Part shown: piece by piece, positions 45,938 through 56,155 of the stretch
Layout of the letters: each line of letters begins with the position of its first letter
How positions within the stretch are numbered: the first letter of the stretch is position 1
Assembly (NCBI RefSeq): GCF_000188155.2
Contig: NZ_KE124774.1
Coordinates: 1,184,356-1,248,355, forward strand
Source of the DNA: Methylocystis sp. ATCC 49242
GTDB taxonomy: Bacteria > Pseudomonadota > Alphaproteobacteria > Rhizobiales > Beijerinckiaceae
DNA length: 64,000 nucleotides
Direction: 5' to 3'
Program-made: the position numbers and the translations under genes
The notes under the pieces: model-generated
The model's input: the letters and a program-made list of their open reading frames with translations, nothing else
Told to the model about the DNA's origin: nothing
Database searches by the model: none

Positions 45938-46057
45938 CGAGGTCCGCATCAATGGCCGGGCCTTGCGCCGGACCGAATAGCGCCGTTCTGCGCCGCGATA
46001 ATGCAGAATGTAACGCGCAAAGTCACATTTGTTTTTTCGGTGAACGCGCGTGAGAAC

Positions 46058-46438
46058 TCAGTCTTTTTTTGGCTCCGGTTGCTTAATTTCATCATCCGGC
46101 TTGAGTATATGCCGGGTGTCGAACACGACAGTCAGTCCCTGTTCTCCGTCACGATACATGACAACCGTAACGGAAAAATTGGGCCCCGCGGGCTCATTGG
46201 CGACGATCGGCCGCGCGGGACCCGCGCGCCAGTCCGTCAGACGAAAAAGCGTGTAGCCGCGGGCGACGGTCTCCTTCGCCGCGAGGACGAGCAGGTTCCT
46301 GATCACCGACTCGTCGGCAGGCCCCTCCGCCTCTATCAGGTTGAGGCGCACCATGTTGGGCCCGAGAGACTCGACTTTCGTCGAAAGACAGGCTGCGAGC
46401 GCAACGCTCGCGGCCAAGACGGCCATTGCCGAAGCCAA
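46058..46438 (-). CDS. Putative lipoprotein
   Basis: The protein has a lipobox (ASVALAAC) near residue 16, so it should be lipidated and anchored to the membrane. The mature part of about 110 residues is charged, with YTLFRLTDWR and SVTVVMYRDGEQGLTVVFDTRH, and is not a family I recognise. The best canonical start is a TTG at 46438, but a better signal peptide and a GGGAG site would require an ATT (46453) or ATA (46456) start (IIRFKRLASAM). Actual length is therefore uncertain. Confidence 0.65.
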   Translation of the reverse strand: MASAMAVLAASVALAACLSTKVESLGPNMVRLNLIEAEGPADESVIRNLLVLAAKETVARGYTLFRLTDWRAGPARPIVANEPAGPNFSVTVVMYRDGEQGLTVVFDTRHILKPDDEIKQPEPKKD

Positions 46439-46605
46439 TCGCTTGAAACGAATTATGACGTCACTCCCGGAACACGAACGCGCCGCGCATCCTGCGCAAA
46501 TGAGTTCTCGCCGCCTCGATCGCGAGACCGTAGCCGATCAGTCGGCGAGGTCAATGATCCGGCCGGTGGCGGTCGGCGCACGGGCCGGGAAGCGGCAAAC
46601 CCATG

Positions 46606-46632
46606 AAAAAGGGCGGGGTCTCCCCCGCCCTT
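46606..46632 (-). terminator. Rho-independent terminator of hppA
   Basis: AAGGGCGGGG/CCCCGCCCTT form a 10-bp stem with a 4-nt loop. On the minus strand it is followed by TTTTTC, and it lies 24-50 bp after the hppA stop. Confidence 0.9.
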
Positions 46633-46655
46633 CAAAACTGCGCGATGTCCGCGGC

Positions 46656-48848
46656 TCAACCCCAGTGCGCCAGGATCGCCAGCATCAGCAACGCGACGAT
46701 GTTGGTGATCTTGATGGCCGGGTTCACGGCCGGGCCCGCGGTGTCCTTGTAGGGGTCGCCGACGGTGTCGCCCGTGACGGAGGCCTTGTGCGCCTCGGAG
46801 CCCTTCATGTGCTTCACGCCGTCCTTGTCGACGAAGCCGTCCTCGAAGGACTTCTTGGCGTTGTCCCAGGCGCCGCCGCCGGAGGTCATCGAGATCGCGA
46901 CGAAGATGCCGTTGACGATCACGCCGAGCAGCAACGCGCCGACGGCCGCCAAAGCGTTGGCCTTGCCGCCGCCCAGGATCAGCACGGCGATGAACATCAC
47001 GATCGGCGCAGCGACCGGCAGCAGGGACGGAACGATCATTTCCTTGATCGCCGCCTGCGTCAGCATGTCGACCGCGCGGCCGTAATCAGGACGGGCGGAG
47101 CCGTCCATGATGCCCGGCTTCTCCTTGAACTGACGACGCACTTCCTCGACGACGGAACCCGCCGCGCGGCCGACCGCCGTCATGGCGATGCCGCCGAAGA
47201 GGTAGGGGATCAGGCCGCCGAAGATCAGGCCGGCGACCACGAAGGGATTCGACAGGCTGAAGTCGATGTTCTCGAGGCCCTTGAAAAAGGACACGCCCGT
47301 TTCAGCGAAGTGCTTGATGTCGTTCGTGTAGGCCGCAAACAGCACCAGCGCGCCGAGGCCGGCGGAGCCGATGGCGTAGCCCTTGGTCACGGCCTTGGTC
47401 GTGTTGCCGACGGCGTCGAGCGCGTCGGTCGACTGGCGCACTTCCTTCGGCAGGCCGGACATTTCGGCGATGCCGCCGGCGTTGTCGGTCACGGGGCCGA
47501 ACGCGTCGAGCGCGACGATCATGCCGGCGAGGCCGAGCATCGTCGTGACGGCGATCGCCGTGCCATAGAGGCCGCCGAAGTTATAGGTGAGGATGATGCC
47601 GAGTACGATCACCAGAGCCGGCGCCGCCGTCGCTTCGAGCGACACTGCGAGACCCTGAATGACGTTCGTGCCATGGCCCGTCACCGAGGCCTGCGCAATC
47701 GACACCACCGGGCGCTTGCCCGTGCCGGTGTAATATTCGGTGATGTAGACTATGGCGCCCGTCACGATCAGGCCGATGAGGCCGCAGAAGAACAGGCCGA
47801 TGCCGTGGATCGCCTCGCCATTCACCTTGCCGACTTCGCCGAAGCCGACGGTAAAGAGCGTCGCGAGGAAGAGGCCGGCGACCGACAGAACGCCCGCCGC
47901 GATCAGGCCCTTGTAGAGGGCGTCCATGATCGAGTCGTTCTTGAGGCCGATCTTCTCGAAATAAGGCGCGGCGATCTTGCCCCACTGCGTGTCGTCTTCG
48001 CCGAGCTTCACGAAATAGGTGCCGGCGATGGAGGTGAGGATCGAGAGGCCGCCAATCGCCAGCGGATAGAGCACCGCGCTCGCGAGGCCCGACTGGCCCG
48101 CAAAGAAGATCGACGCCAGCACCATGGTCGCGACGACCGTCACGGCGTAGGTCTCGAAGAGGTCGGCCGCCATGCCCGCGCAGTCGCCGACATTGTCGCC
48201 GACGTTGTCGGCGATTGTGGCCGGGTTGCGCGGATCATCCTCCGGAATGCCCGCCTCGACCTTGCCGACGAGGTCGGCGCCGACGTCGGCGCCCTTGGTG
48301 AAGATGCCGCCGCCGAGACGCGCGAAGATCGAGATCAGCGAAGCGCCGAAGCCCAGGGCGACCAGCGCGTCGACCACGACGCGGTCGGACGGCGTATAGC
48401 CCGCGAACCAGGTGAGAATAGCGTAGTAAACCGCGACGCCGAGGAGCGCCAGACCCGCGACGAGCAGGCCCGTGACCGCGCCGGCCTTGAAGGCGATGTC
48501 CAGTCCGCCCGCGAGCGACTTGGTCGCCGCCTGCGCCGTGCGCACATTGGCGCGGACCGACACGTTCATGCCGATATATCCGGCCGCGCCGGAGAGCGCG
48601 GCGCCGATGGCGAAGCCGAAAGCCACCGCCCAGCCAAGCAGGATGACGAGAAGCACGAAGATCACGCCGCCGACCATGCCGATGGTCTTGTACTGGCGAT
48701 TGAGATAGGCCTGCGCGCCTTCAGCGACCGCGCCGGAAATTTCCTGCATCCGCTGCGAGCCTGGATCGGCCGCGAGCAGCTCCTGTGATGTCTTCACGCC
48801 GTAAACGACGGACATCAGTCCGAAGACGATGGTGAGAAAAAGGACCAT
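46656..48848 (-). CDS. hppA: K+-insensitive proton-translocating inorganic pyrophosphatase
   Basis: The 730-residue protein has about 16 hydrophobic helices and the pyrophosphate-binding segments [20 protein letters not shown] and [21 protein letters not shown]. The motif [12 protein letters not shown] has lysine at the position that distinguishes potassium-insensitive H+-pumps from potassium-dependent ones. It uses cytoplasmic pyrophosphate to build proton motive force. The start ATG 48848 gives the family N-terminus MVLFLTIVF. Confidence 0.97.
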   Translation of the reverse strand: MVLFLTIVFGLMSVVYGVKTSQELLAADPGSQRMQEISGAVAEGAQAYLNRQYKTIGMVGGVIFVLLVILLGWAVAFGFAIGAALSGAAGYIGMNVSVRANVRTAQAATKSLAGGLDIAFKAGAVTGLLVAGLALLGVAVYYAILTWFAGYTPSDRVVVDALVALGFGASLISIFARLGGGIFTKGADVGADLVGKVEAGIPEDDPRNPATIADNVGDNVGDCAGMAADLFETYAVTVVATMVLASIFFAGQSGLASAVLYPLAIGGLSILTSIAGTYFVKLGEDDTQWGKIAAPYFEKIGLKNDSIMDALYKGLIAAGVLSVAGLFLATLFTVGFGEVGKVNGEAIHGIGLFFCGLIGLIVTGAIVYITEYYTGTGKRPVVSIAQASVTGHGTNVIQGLAVSLEATAAPALVIVLGIILTYNFGGLYGTAIAVTTMLGLAGMIVALDAFGPVTDNAGGIAEMSGLPKEVRQSTDALDAVGNTTKAVTKGYAIGSAGLGALVLFAAYTNDIKHFAETGVSFFKGLENIDFSLSNPFVVAGLIFGGLIPYLFGGIAMTAVGRAAGSVVEEVRRQFKEKPGIMDGSARPDYGRAVDMLTQAAIKEMIVPSLLPVAAPIVMFIAVLILGGGKANALAAVGALLLGVIVNGIFVAISMTSGGGAWDNAKKSFEDGFVDKDGVKHMKGSEAHKASVTGDTVGDPYKDTAGPAVNPAIKITNIVALLMLAILAHWG

Positions 48849-49034
48849 ATTGGCTTCGCCTTTTCGTTCTTCAGCCGGGGGACGGCCGAAACTGATCGCG
48901 CCACGTGAGGATGTTGCGCAACGGAAAAAGGAAACGCGACCGCGCCGAACGAATCGGCCGGGCGCCCGCGAATTTTCCGGGCGCTTCTTGCCAGAAACCG
49001 GGCTTCGCGGCAATGGCGGGCGGGATTTCACCCG

Positions 49035-49985
49035 TCAGAAATGGCTGAAAGACAATTTTCCGAAAATTACAGGTTTCTTATGGGCATCGCGCAGGATCGG
49101 GGGCGCTGTTCCGGCCGTGATCGCGCCTATGCGGGCCACCCCCTCGGGCGGGCTGAAGTCAGGGGCGGCGGTGAAGAGGATTTCATAATCATCCCCGCCA
49201 GTTATTGCAGACTCGAACAGCCCGGGCGCAAGCTCGATCGCCTCCCGCGCCGCGTCGGAGAGCGGGATCAACGGCAGATCGACCAGAGCGCTGACGCCGG
49301 ACGCCCGGCACAGTTTGGCGAGATCGCCCGCGAGACCGTCGGAGACATCCATGGCGGCGCTGGCGTGTTCGCGCAGGAGCGGCGCCAGATCGAGGCGGGG
49401 CCGCGGCAGCAGATAGCGGTCCAGCAGGAAGTCGCGCGCATCAGGCGAGAGCCTCGCCGCAAGCGCCGGATCGCGCCGCAGGGCAAGGCCGAGCGCGGCG
49501 TCGCCCGTCGTCCCCGAGACGTAGATCCCGTCGCCGGCCCGCGCGCCAGTTCGGGGGACGAAACGCGGCGTCCGGCCGAGGGCGGTGATGGAGATTGTCA
49601 GCGGCCCTGGCGTCGACGCCGTGTCGCCACCGAGAAGCGGCGCGGCGTAAGTCCGCGCATCGTCCGCAAGACCTGCGGCGAAAGCCGAAAGCCATTCGTT
49701 CGTCCACTCTCCGGGGAGCGCGATCGACAGCAGGAAGCCCGCCGGCGCCGCGCCCTTGGCGGCGAGATCGGAGAGATTGACGCGAAGCGCCTTCCTCGCG
49801 ACCGCGTCCGGCGGATCGTCGGCGAAGAAATGCACCCCCGCGACGAGCATGTCCGTCGTCACGACGAGCGGCTCGGCCGAGGCCGCGAGCAGAGCCGCAT
49901 CATCCTTCAGGCCCAGCCCCGCGGGCCCCGCGATGGGCGCGAAGATGCGAGCGATGAGTTCGTCTTCGCTGTAGCGGTCAGCCAT
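49035..49985 (-). CDS. thiL: Thiamine-monophosphate kinase
   Basis: The 316-residue protein has the AIR synthase-like fold: SEDELIARIFAPIAG, LKDDAALL, TTDMLVAGVHFFADDPPDAVARKALRVNLSDLAAKGA and MDVSDGLAGDL. It phosphorylates TMP to the active cofactor TPP. ATG 49985 is the family start. It lies between nusB and hppA in the conserved order of alphaproteobacteria. Confidence 0.95.
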   Translation of the reverse strand: MADRYSEDELIARIFAPIAGPAGLGLKDDAALLAASAEPLVVTTDMLVAGVHFFADDPPDAVARKALRVNLSDLAAKGAAPAGFLLSIALPGEWTNEWLSAFAAGLADDARTYAAPLLGGDTASTPGPLTISITALGRTPRFVPRTGARAGDGIYVSGTTGDAALGLALRRDPALAARLSPDARDFLLDRYLLPRPRLDLAPLLREHASAAMDVSDGLAGDLAKLCRASGVSALVDLPLIPLSDAAREAIELAPGLFESAITGGDDYEILFTAAPDFSPPEGVARIGAITAGTAPPILRDAHKKPVIFGKLSFSHF

Positions 49986-50092
49986 CGCCTCGCCCTCGCG
50001 CATCCAGACGCTCGCGCCTCGGCATGAGGGCGAGGAGGCTTAATCAACCCGAGGAGCCGCCGCTGACGGCGCCCCGAAGGACCAGTAAGCCC

Positions 50093-50545
50093 TTATCCCA
50101 GTTCCTCCGCCCGCTCCTCGCGCGCAATCTTGTCGAGCACCGCGTTCACCATGCCGGACTCCGTCGGCCCGAAAAAGGCGCCGGCGACGTCGACATATTC
50201 CTTGATGACCACGCGCGCCGGCACGTCCTTGCGCGCTCGCAGCTCATAGGCGCCCGCGCGCAACGCGGCGCGCATCACCGCCTCGACGCGCGACAGCGGC
50301 CAGCCGCCGGAAAGCACGCGGTCAATCTGCCGGTCGATCGCGACCTGGTCGGTCAGCACGCCCTGCAGCACGTCGCGAAAGAAGGTCACTTCCGCGGGCT
50401 TGTATTGCACGCCCTCGATCTCGCGCCCGATCCAATGCGACTCGAATTCGGCGAAGATTTCGTTGAGGCCCTTGCCGGCGACCTCCATCTGATAAAGCGC
50501 CTGCACGATGGCGAGGCGCGCGGCGGAGCGCTGGTCGAGACTCAT
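50093..50545 (-). CDS. nusB: Transcription antitermination factor NusB
   Basis: The 150-residue all-helical protein begins [19 protein letters not shown] and ends with [31 protein letters not shown], the NusB signature. It binds boxA RNA with NusE and takes part in rRNA antitermination. Its ATG overlaps the ribH stop (ATGA), so translation is coupled. Confidence 0.96.
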   Translation of the reverse strand: MSLDQRSAARLAIVQALYQMEVAGKGLNEIFAEFESHWIGREIEGVQYKPAEVTFFRDVLQGVLTDQVAIDRQIDRVLSGGWPLSRVEAVMRAALRAGAYELRARKDVPARVVIKEYVDVAGAFFGPTESGMVNAVLDKIAREERAEELG

Positions 50546-51024
50546 GCGAGGCTCCGCTTCAGACGCACCAGCGCAAGCGCGGCATGCGCCGCGTCGGCGC
50601 CCTTGTCGCCCTGTTTCGGATCGGCGCGCACAATCGCCTGTTCGTCATTTTCCACGGTCAGTATTCCATTGCCAAGCGGCAGGCGCCGCGACACCGAAAG
50701 ATCGGTCAGGGCGCGCGAACTTTCATTCGCCACGATTTCGAAATGATAGGTCTCGCCCCGAATGACGCAGCCCAGCGCCACGAGACCGTCATAAGGCTGG
50801 CCCGACTTCTCCGCCGCGTCGATCGCGATGGCCGCGGCGGCGGCGATCTCCAGCGCGCCGGGAACCTCGATCACTGTCGCTGTCGCGCCGAGGCGTTCGA
50901 TCGCCGCCAGCGCGCCCTCGCGCAGTTGCGCCACGATGTCGGCGTTGAACCTTGCCGCAACAACGAGAATGCGTGCGCCGGGAACAGGCGTCGCGTCAAC
51001 GTCGTCGGGTGAAAAACCTGCCAT
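50542..51024 (-). CDS. ribH: 6,7-dimethyl-8-ribityllumazine synthase
   Basis: The 160-residue protein has the lumazine synthase pattern [60 protein letters not shown] and a C-terminal [13 protein letters not shown]. It joins the pyrimidine and dihydroxybutanone precursors in riboflavin synthesis. ATG 51024 fits the family; ATG 51051 is possible. A 222-bp gap with repeat-like sequence separates it from ribE. Confidence 0.95.
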   Translation of the reverse strand: MAGFSPDDVDATPVPGARILVVAARFNADIVAQLREGALAAIERLGATATVIEVPGALEIAAAAAIAIDAAEKSGQPYDGLVALGCVIRGETYHFEIVANESSRALTDLSVSRRLPLGNGILTVENDEQAIVRADPKQGDKGADAAHAALALVRLKRSLA

Positions 51025-51051
51025 AGTGCTCAGAACTCCGAAGGCCCCCAC

Positions 51052-51180
51052 CGCAACCCTCCCTCGCGCAGCGGGGAAAGGAGTCAGACGCGGCGCTCTG
51101 CTGACGCAGCGCCAAAGCAGATCAAGAGCGTCCCCTCTCCCGCGCGGCGGGGAGCGACAGGGAGGGGGCAGACATCCTGC
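51052..51180. repeat. Intergenic REP-like palindromic stretch
   Basis: Between ribH and ribE lie imperfect GC-rich palindromes, including ACCCTCCCTCGCGCAGCGGGG and TCCCCTCTCCCGCGCGGCGGGGAGC. They resemble the hairpin repeats at 26560 and 53646. No gene is present. They may affect mRNA stability within the rib cluster. Confidence 0.5.
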
Positions 51181-51246
51181 GGAAATCGCTGATTTCGTGC
51201 GTCGCCTTATGTCACACCGGCGGCGCCTTGTCAGCCATTAAGGGCG

Positions 51247-51846
51247 CTATTGTCCACTCAGCCGGGCGGCGTAGCGCGCCATCAGATCGACCTCGATATT
51301 CAACGCATCGCCGGCCTTGCGCGCGCCGAACGTCGTCACGGCGAGCGTATGCGGAATGAGCAGAATCGAGAAGCGGTCGCCCTCGACCTCGTTAACCGTC
51401 AGCGATGCGCCGTCGAGCGCGACGGATCCTTTCTGCGCGACGAAGCGCGAAAGCTCATGCGGCGTCTCGATCCAGTAACGGGCCATGCCGTCGAAATCGT
51501 CGCGCGACATGATCCGCGCAATCCCGTCGATGTGGCCGGTGACGATATGGCCGCCGAGTTCGTCGCCGATCCTCAGCGCGCGCTCGAGATTGATGCGCGT
51601 TCCGACGGCCCATATCCCGACGGTCGTACGCGCCAGCGTTTCGGCGGCCGCATCGACATCGAAGACAGTGCGGGCGCCCTCGCGCGCAACCGCGACCACG
51701 GTGAGACAGGTTCCCGCGCAGGCGATGGAGGCGCCGAGCGCGATTCCATCGGCGTCATAATTGCAGGCGATGCGCAGGCGGCGCAGTTCGCCGCGCGGCT
51801 CGACCGCGACGATTTCGCCAATGTCGGTGACGATGCCCGTGAACAT
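51247..51846 (-). CDS. ribE: Riboflavin synthase
   Basis: The 199-residue protein has two repeated barrel domains, begins [16 protein letters not shown] and contains GASIACAGTCLTVV and the second-copy GSVALDGASLTVNEVE. It dismutates lumazine into riboflavin. The ATG overlaps the ribD stop (TGATG), so translation is coupled. Confidence 0.95.
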   Translation of the reverse strand: MFTGIVTDIGEIVAVEPRGELRRLRIACNYDADGIALGASIACAGTCLTVVAVAREGARTVFDVDAAAETLARTTVGIWAVGTRINLERALRIGDELGGHIVTGHIDGIARIMSRDDFDGMARYWIETPHELSRFVAQKGSVALDGASLTVNEVEGDRFSILLIPHTLAVTTFGARKAGDALNIEVDLMARYAARLSGQ

Positions 51847-52976
51847 CAATCCGCCCTCGCGTAACGGGTCATCTGATCGGCGCCCAGCATCCGGCTTTCG
51901 ATGAGGCGATAGCGCGACACATTCTCCAGCGCCGTGCGCGCTTTCGGCGTCAGCGCTGGCTGGCCGGGGCGGCCGAGCGGCTTGACGCCCATGTGCAGAA
52001 TGACCTCGTCCGCGAGCCCCGCAGTGAGCAGGCTCTCCGCCACACGCGGGCCGCCCTCGCTAAACACGCGCGTGATTCCGCGCTCCGCAAGCAGGCGCAA
52101 GGCGGCGAGCAGATCGAGCTTTCCCTCATACATCGGGACTTTCACAACCTCGGCGCCCGTCGCATCCATAAACCTGTGGACGTCGGCGTCCGGAACATCC
52201 AGGGCGGTGATGACGAGCAGCGGAGTCTCGCGCGACGTAGAGGCGACGCGCGACCGCGGCGACAAGGCGAGTTTTTCGTCGAGAACGACGCGCAACGGCG
52301 TGACGCCTTCGAGCCCCGGCAGGCGGACGGTCATCAGCGGATCGTCCTCGCGCGCTGTTCCCGCGCCGACCATTATCGCGTCGTGAAGCGCGCGATGAAC
52401 ATGCGTGAAGGCGTCGGCGATCGGCCCCGTGATGCGCAGTCGCGGATCATGCGCGGCGCCGGCGGCGTAACCGTCCGGGGTCTGCGCGAGTTTGAGAGTC
52501 ACCATCGGGCGATGTTTGGTGACGCGCAGGATATGGCCGAGATGGTCGGCGCGGGCCGCCGCAGCCTCTGGCCCGATGAAGACGTCGATCCCGGCGTCGC
52601 GAAGAATCTGATGCCCCCTGCCCGCGACGCGCGGATCGGGGTCTTCCATTGCAGTGACGACGCGCGCGATTCCCGACGCGATGATCGCGTCGACGCATGG
52701 CGGCGTCGAGCCGTGATGCGAACAGGGCTCGAGCGTCACGTAAAGCGTGGCGCCGCGCGCCGCCTCACCCGCCGCCGCCAGCGCGATTGCTTCGGCATGC
52801 GGGCGTCCGCCCTTCGCCGTCCAGCCGCGCGCGATGATTATCCCGTCGCGCACGACCAGCGCGCCGACCGCCGGATTGGGCGCGGTGCGGCCCATGTTCC
52901 GCCGCCCAAGCGCCAGCGCCGCGGCCATGAAGGCCTCGTCAGTCGCCACATAGGGAATCGGCTCGTGAATGGTCAT
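51846..52976 (-). CDS. ribD: Bifunctional deaminase/reductase RibD
   Basis: The 376-residue protein has the deaminase domain with [11 protein letters not shown] and the zinc motif [18 protein letters not shown], and the C-terminal reductase domain with [11 protein letters not shown]. It performs the second and third steps of riboflavin synthesis. It overlaps nrdR (ATGA) and ribE. Confidence 0.95.
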   Translation of the reverse strand: MTIHEPIPYVATDEAFMAAALALGRRNMGRTAPNPAVGALVVRDGIIIARGWTAKGGRPHAEAIALAAAGEAARGATLYVTLEPCSHHGSTPPCVDAIIASGIARVVTAMEDPDPRVAGRGHQILRDAGIDVFIGPEAAAARADHLGHILRVTKHRPMVTLKLAQTPDGYAAGAAHDPRLRITGPIADAFTHVHRALHDAIMVGAGTAREDDPLMTVRLPGLEGVTPLRVVLDEKLALSPRSRVASTSRETPLLVITALDVPDADVHRFMDATGAEVVKVPMYEGKLDLLAALRLLAERGITRVFSEGGPRVAESLLTAGLADEVILHMGVKPLGRPGQPALTPKARTALENVSRYRLIESRMLGADQMTRYARAD

Positions 52977-53476
52977 GCGTTTTCCGGGTCGTCGGCGCTT
53001 TCCGGTAGCGCCTCGCTTTCGCCGCCGCTCTCCAGTTCGTCGATGATCGCGTTGAAGTCGCGCGCTTCACGGAAATCCCGATAAACGGAGGCGAAGCGCA
53101 CATAGGCCACCGCATCCAGCGAACGCAAGCCTTCAATAATCAATTCGCCGATGCGCTGGCTCTCGACCTCCGCCTCGCCGAGGCTTTCCAATTGGCGCAC
53201 GACGCCGGAGATCATCTGTTCGACGCGCTCGGGCTCCACCGGCCGTTTGCGCAGCGCGATCTCGACCGAGCGCGTGAGCTTGTCGCGGTCGAAAGGCGCG
53301 CGTCTTCCGGATTTCTTGACGACGATGATTTCGCGCAATTGCACGCGCTCGAAGGTCGTGAAGCGGCCGCCGCAGGTGGGGCAAACGCGTCGCCGGCGGA
53401 TGCAGGAGGAATCCTCGGCCGGACGAGAGTCCTTCACTTGCGTGTCGAAGGAGCCGCAATAGGGACAGCGCATCAA
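52973..53476 (-). CDS. nrdR: Transcriptional repressor NrdR
   Basis: The 167-residue protein starts [43 protein letters not shown], a zinc ribbon, followed by an ATP-cone domain ([16 protein letters not shown]). It represses ribonucleotide reductase genes in response to the dATP/ATP balance. It lies between glyA and ribD, its usual place. Confidence 0.97.
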   Translation of the reverse strand: MMRCPYCGSFDTQVKDSRPAEDSSCIRRRRVCPTCGGRFTTFERVQLREIIVVKKSGRRAPFDRDKLTRSVEIALRKRPVEPERVEQMISGVVRQLESLGEAEVESQRIGELIIEGLRSLDAVAYVRFASVYRDFREARDFNAIIDELESGGESEALPESADDPENA

Positions 53477-53645
53477 AACCCTCGGCGCTCACTCACCCTC
53501 CACCGGAGGGAAAGGGTCGAACGGCCAGCCTATCGGGATCGGGTGACGGCCCGAACGCTTGCCGGATTTGCCTAAAGCAGAAGGCGCAGGGACCGGGGCG
53601 CGTCCCAACATTCTGGAAGCGCCCCACCCCGCGCCTTCGGCGCGA

Positions 53646-53666
53646 CCCTCCCCATTGCGGGGAGGG
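53646..53666. repeat. REP-like palindrome downstream of glyA
   Basis: CCCTCCCC-ATTGC-GGGGAGGG is an 8-bp perfect hairpin closely related to the element at 26560-26577. It lies about 20 bp after the glyA stop on the minus strand and could form the 3' end of that transcript, although no T-run follows. Confidence 0.6.
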
Positions 53667-53683
53667 CAGAAAATAGTCCCGAC

Positions 53684-54961
53684 TTACGGATAGATCGGGA
53701 ACTTCGCGGTCAGCGCGTGAACCTTGTCCTTCACCGCCGCTTCGGTCGCCGCATTGCCCTCTTCGCCCTTCGACGACAGGCCGTCCAGCACCTCGACGAT
53801 CAGCTTGCCGACCTCGGTGAACTCCGACTGACCGAAGCCGCGCGAGGTCGCCGCCGGCGTGCCGAGACGGATGCCGGAGGTGACGAAGGGCTTCTCCGGA
53901 TCAAAGGGGATGCCGTTCTTGTTGCAGGTGATGTGGGCGCGGCCGAGCGCGGCTTCCGCCGCCTTGCCGGTGATCTTCTTCGGGCGAAGATCCACGAGCA
54001 TGAGGTGGTTCTCGGTGCCGCCGGAGACGATCGCGAGACCGGCGTCGACGAGCGTCTTCGCCAGCGTCTGGGCGTTGTCCTTGACGCGCTGCTGATAGGC
54101 CTTGAACTCGGGCGTCAGCGCCTCGCCGAAGGCGACAGCCTTCGCCGCGATGACATGCATGAGCGGACCACCCTGCAGGCCGGGGAAGATCGCCGAATTG
54201 ATCTTCTTGGCGATGTCTTCGTCGTTGGTCAGCACCATGCCGCCGCGCGGGCCGCGCAGCGTCTTGTGCGTCGTCGTAGTGACGACATGCGCGTGCGGGA
54301 ACGGCGACGGGTGCAGGCCCGCGGCGACGAGGCCGGCGAAGTGGGCCATGTCGACCATGAAATAAGCGCCGACTTCATCGGCGATCTTGCGGAACGCCTC
54401 GAAGTCCCAGATGCGGGAATAGCCCGAACCGCCGGCGATGATGAGCTTCGGCTTATGCTCACGGGCAAGCGCGGCGACCTGCTCCATGTCGATGCGCTGG
54501 TCGTCCTTGCGGACGGTGTAGCTGACGGGCTTGAACCAGCGGCCCGACAGGTTCACGGGCGAGCCGTGGGTGAGATGGCCGCCGGCGGCGAGGTCGAGGC
54601 CCATGAATGTGTCGCCCGGCTGCAGCAACGCGAGAAACACGCCCTGGTTGGCCTGCGAGCCCGAATTCGGCTGCACATTCGCGAAACCGCAGTTGAAGAG
54701 CTTCTTGGCGCGGTCGATCGCGAGATTCTCGGCGATGTCGACATACTGGCAGCCGCCGTAATAGCGCTTGCCGGGATAGCCCTCGGCGTATTTGTTGGTC
54801 AGGACCGAGCCCTGAGCTTCCATCACCGCCTTGGAGACGATGTTCTCCGACGCGATCAGTTCGATCTCATGGCGCTGACGGCCGAGTTCGAGGTCGATCG
54901 CCTTGGCGAGCTCCGGGTCGGACTGCGCAAGGGAGGTGGTGAAAAATCCGGACTGGCTCAT
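53684..54961 (-). CDS. glyA: Serine hydroxymethyltransferase
   Basis: The 425-residue PLP enzyme has [31 protein letters not shown], the aminotransferase-type lysine in [15 protein letters not shown], and a C-terminus with [13 protein letters not shown]. It interconverts serine and glycine and feeds one-carbon units to tetrahydrofolate. In type II methanotrophs it also serves the serine cycle of formaldehyde assimilation. Confidence 0.97.
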   Translation of the reverse strand: MSQSGFFTTSLAQSDPELAKAIDLELGRQRHEIELIASENIVSKAVMEAQGSVLTNKYAEGYPGKRYYGGCQYVDIAENLAIDRAKKLFNCGFANVQPNSGSQANQGVFLALLQPGDTFMGLDLAAGGHLTHGSPVNLSGRWFKPVSYTVRKDDQRIDMEQVAALAREHKPKLIIAGGSGYSRIWDFEAFRKIADEVGAYFMVDMAHFAGLVAAGLHPSPFPHAHVVTTTTHKTLRGPRGGMVLTNDEDIAKKINSAIFPGLQGGPLMHVIAAKAVAFGEALTPEFKAYQQRVKDNAQTLAKTLVDAGLAIVSGGTENHLMLVDLRPKKITGKAAEAALGRAHITCNKNGIPFDPEKPFVTSGIRLGTPAATSRGFGQSEFTEVGKLIVEVLDGLSSKGEEGNAATEAAVKDKVHALTAKFPIYP

Positions 54962-55357
54962 GGGTTTCCTCTAGCCTAAGGGCGCGAAAAATAAGCGAAA
55001 AAGACGGCTCCCCCGGTCCCTGTCGGCGAATCCGGCCTTCCTGACGCGCGTAGTTGAGGCGTTCGCCTTATCACGGCGCGGGCGGGACGGGAAGAGTGGC
55101 GGATTGAAGCGGGCGATTACGATCTCAACGCCTGTTCTGGATTGAACAGAATTTTTGCAACGAAAGCTGATTGGAAGCGCCGTAATGGGCAGAGAGACAG
55201 CCTAAAGATAAGAACTTTTGAGATATCGGCTATATCGAGACGATGCACGATGGCGAAAAGAAAGCGATGGACGCCGACGATCGCGCTCTCGGGCTATTAT
55301 GAAATGTTACGCAGGGTAGGAATTATGGGACATCGCCGAAGGGATGATTTGTCGGGG
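54962..55357. other. Gene-poor region between glyA and the DJ-1/PfpI gene
   Basis: This 396-bp region is noticeably richer in A and T than its neighbours after position 55135. It contains a 42-codon open frame from ATG 55250 (KRKRWTPTIALSGYYEMLRRVG) without a clear ribosome binding site. I do not call it a gene. The glyA promoter must lie in the first part. Nothing else is visible. Confidence 0.45.
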
Positions 55358-56062
55358 CTAGTATTCGGAAGTCGTTGAACCTCCCGGGGCTTGTGGCGCG
55401 TTGGACGCGGCTTCCATCACTGCCTCCAACTCCCCCGCCCGCATTTCCCTGATCCGCTCCGCCACTCCCGCCGGCGCCCGCTCCGGCGCGCCCGCGTCGA
55501 ACGGCGGCTGCGGATCATATTCCACCGCAAGCTGCAACATCTTCGCATGGTCCTCGCCGCGCAGGGTCGCCACGAGCGTCAGGCCGAAATCCAGCCCCGC
55601 GGTCGCGCCGCCGCCCGTGATGCGATTGCGGTCGATGACGACGCGTTCCTTCACCAGTTCCGCGCCGAAAAGCGGCAGCAGGTCGCGCACCATCCAGTAG
55701 CTTGTCGCCTTGTAGCCTTTGAGTAGCCCGGCCGCGCCGAGCACCAGCGAGCCCGTGCAGACGCTCGTGACATATTTCGCCCGGGAACCGCGGTCGGCGA
55801 GAAAATCGAGCACGGCGCGGTCCTGCATCGCCGGGATCGTGCCCTTGAGGCCGCCGGGGACGAAGAGTATGTCGAGGTCTCTCGGGCAGCTCTCGAAATC
55901 GTGCCGCGCGAAATAGGAGACGCCAAGGTCGCTGACGACGGGCGCCCGGTCTTTCCAGACGAGAAAGACATTAGCGTCCCCGAGGCGTTGCATGAAGGTC
56001 AGAGGCCCGACGAGGTCGACGTCGAACATCATCGGATAGATGAGCATTCCGACCTGCAGCAT
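55358..56062 (-). CDS. DJ-1/PfpI-family protein (isonitrile hydratase-like)
   Basis: The 234-residue protein shows IYPMMFDVDLVGPLTFMQ, FVPGGLKGTIPAMQD and the nucleophile elbow TSVCTGSLVLGAAGLL. It is the glutamine-amidotransferase-like fold of the DJ-1/PfpI family, and close relatives include isonitrile hydratase. The cysteine is preserved, so an enzyme is likely; the substrate is open. Confidence 0.85.
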   Translation of the reverse strand: MLQVGMLIYPMMFDVDLVGPLTFMQRLGDANVFLVWKDRAPVVSDLGVSYFARHDFESCPRDLDILFVPGGLKGTIPAMQDRAVLDFLADRGSRAKYVTSVCTGSLVLGAAGLLKGYKATSYWMVRDLLPLFGAELVKERVVIDRNRITGGGATAGLDFGLTLVATLRGEDHAKMLQLAVEYDPQPPFDAGAPERAPAGVAERIREMRAGELEAVMEAASNAPQAPGGSTTSEY

Positions 56063-56155
56063 GTCATCCTCCGCTCGAGGCCGCGACCGAGGCGCCGTTT
56101 TTCGCCATCGGCGGCGCGCTCGCCGCGTCCGCCTGCATGTGCCGCGCTCCGACGA

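Noticed and set aside
46341-48788. An 815-codon open frame on the plus strand
   Set aside because: It is opposite hppA, and its translation (rich in Asp, Arg and Val repeats) has no protein-family features.
55250-55378. A 42-codon frame with KRKRWTPT start
   Set aside because: No Shine-Dalgarno site and no family match; composition is unusual but evidence is too weak to call a gene.
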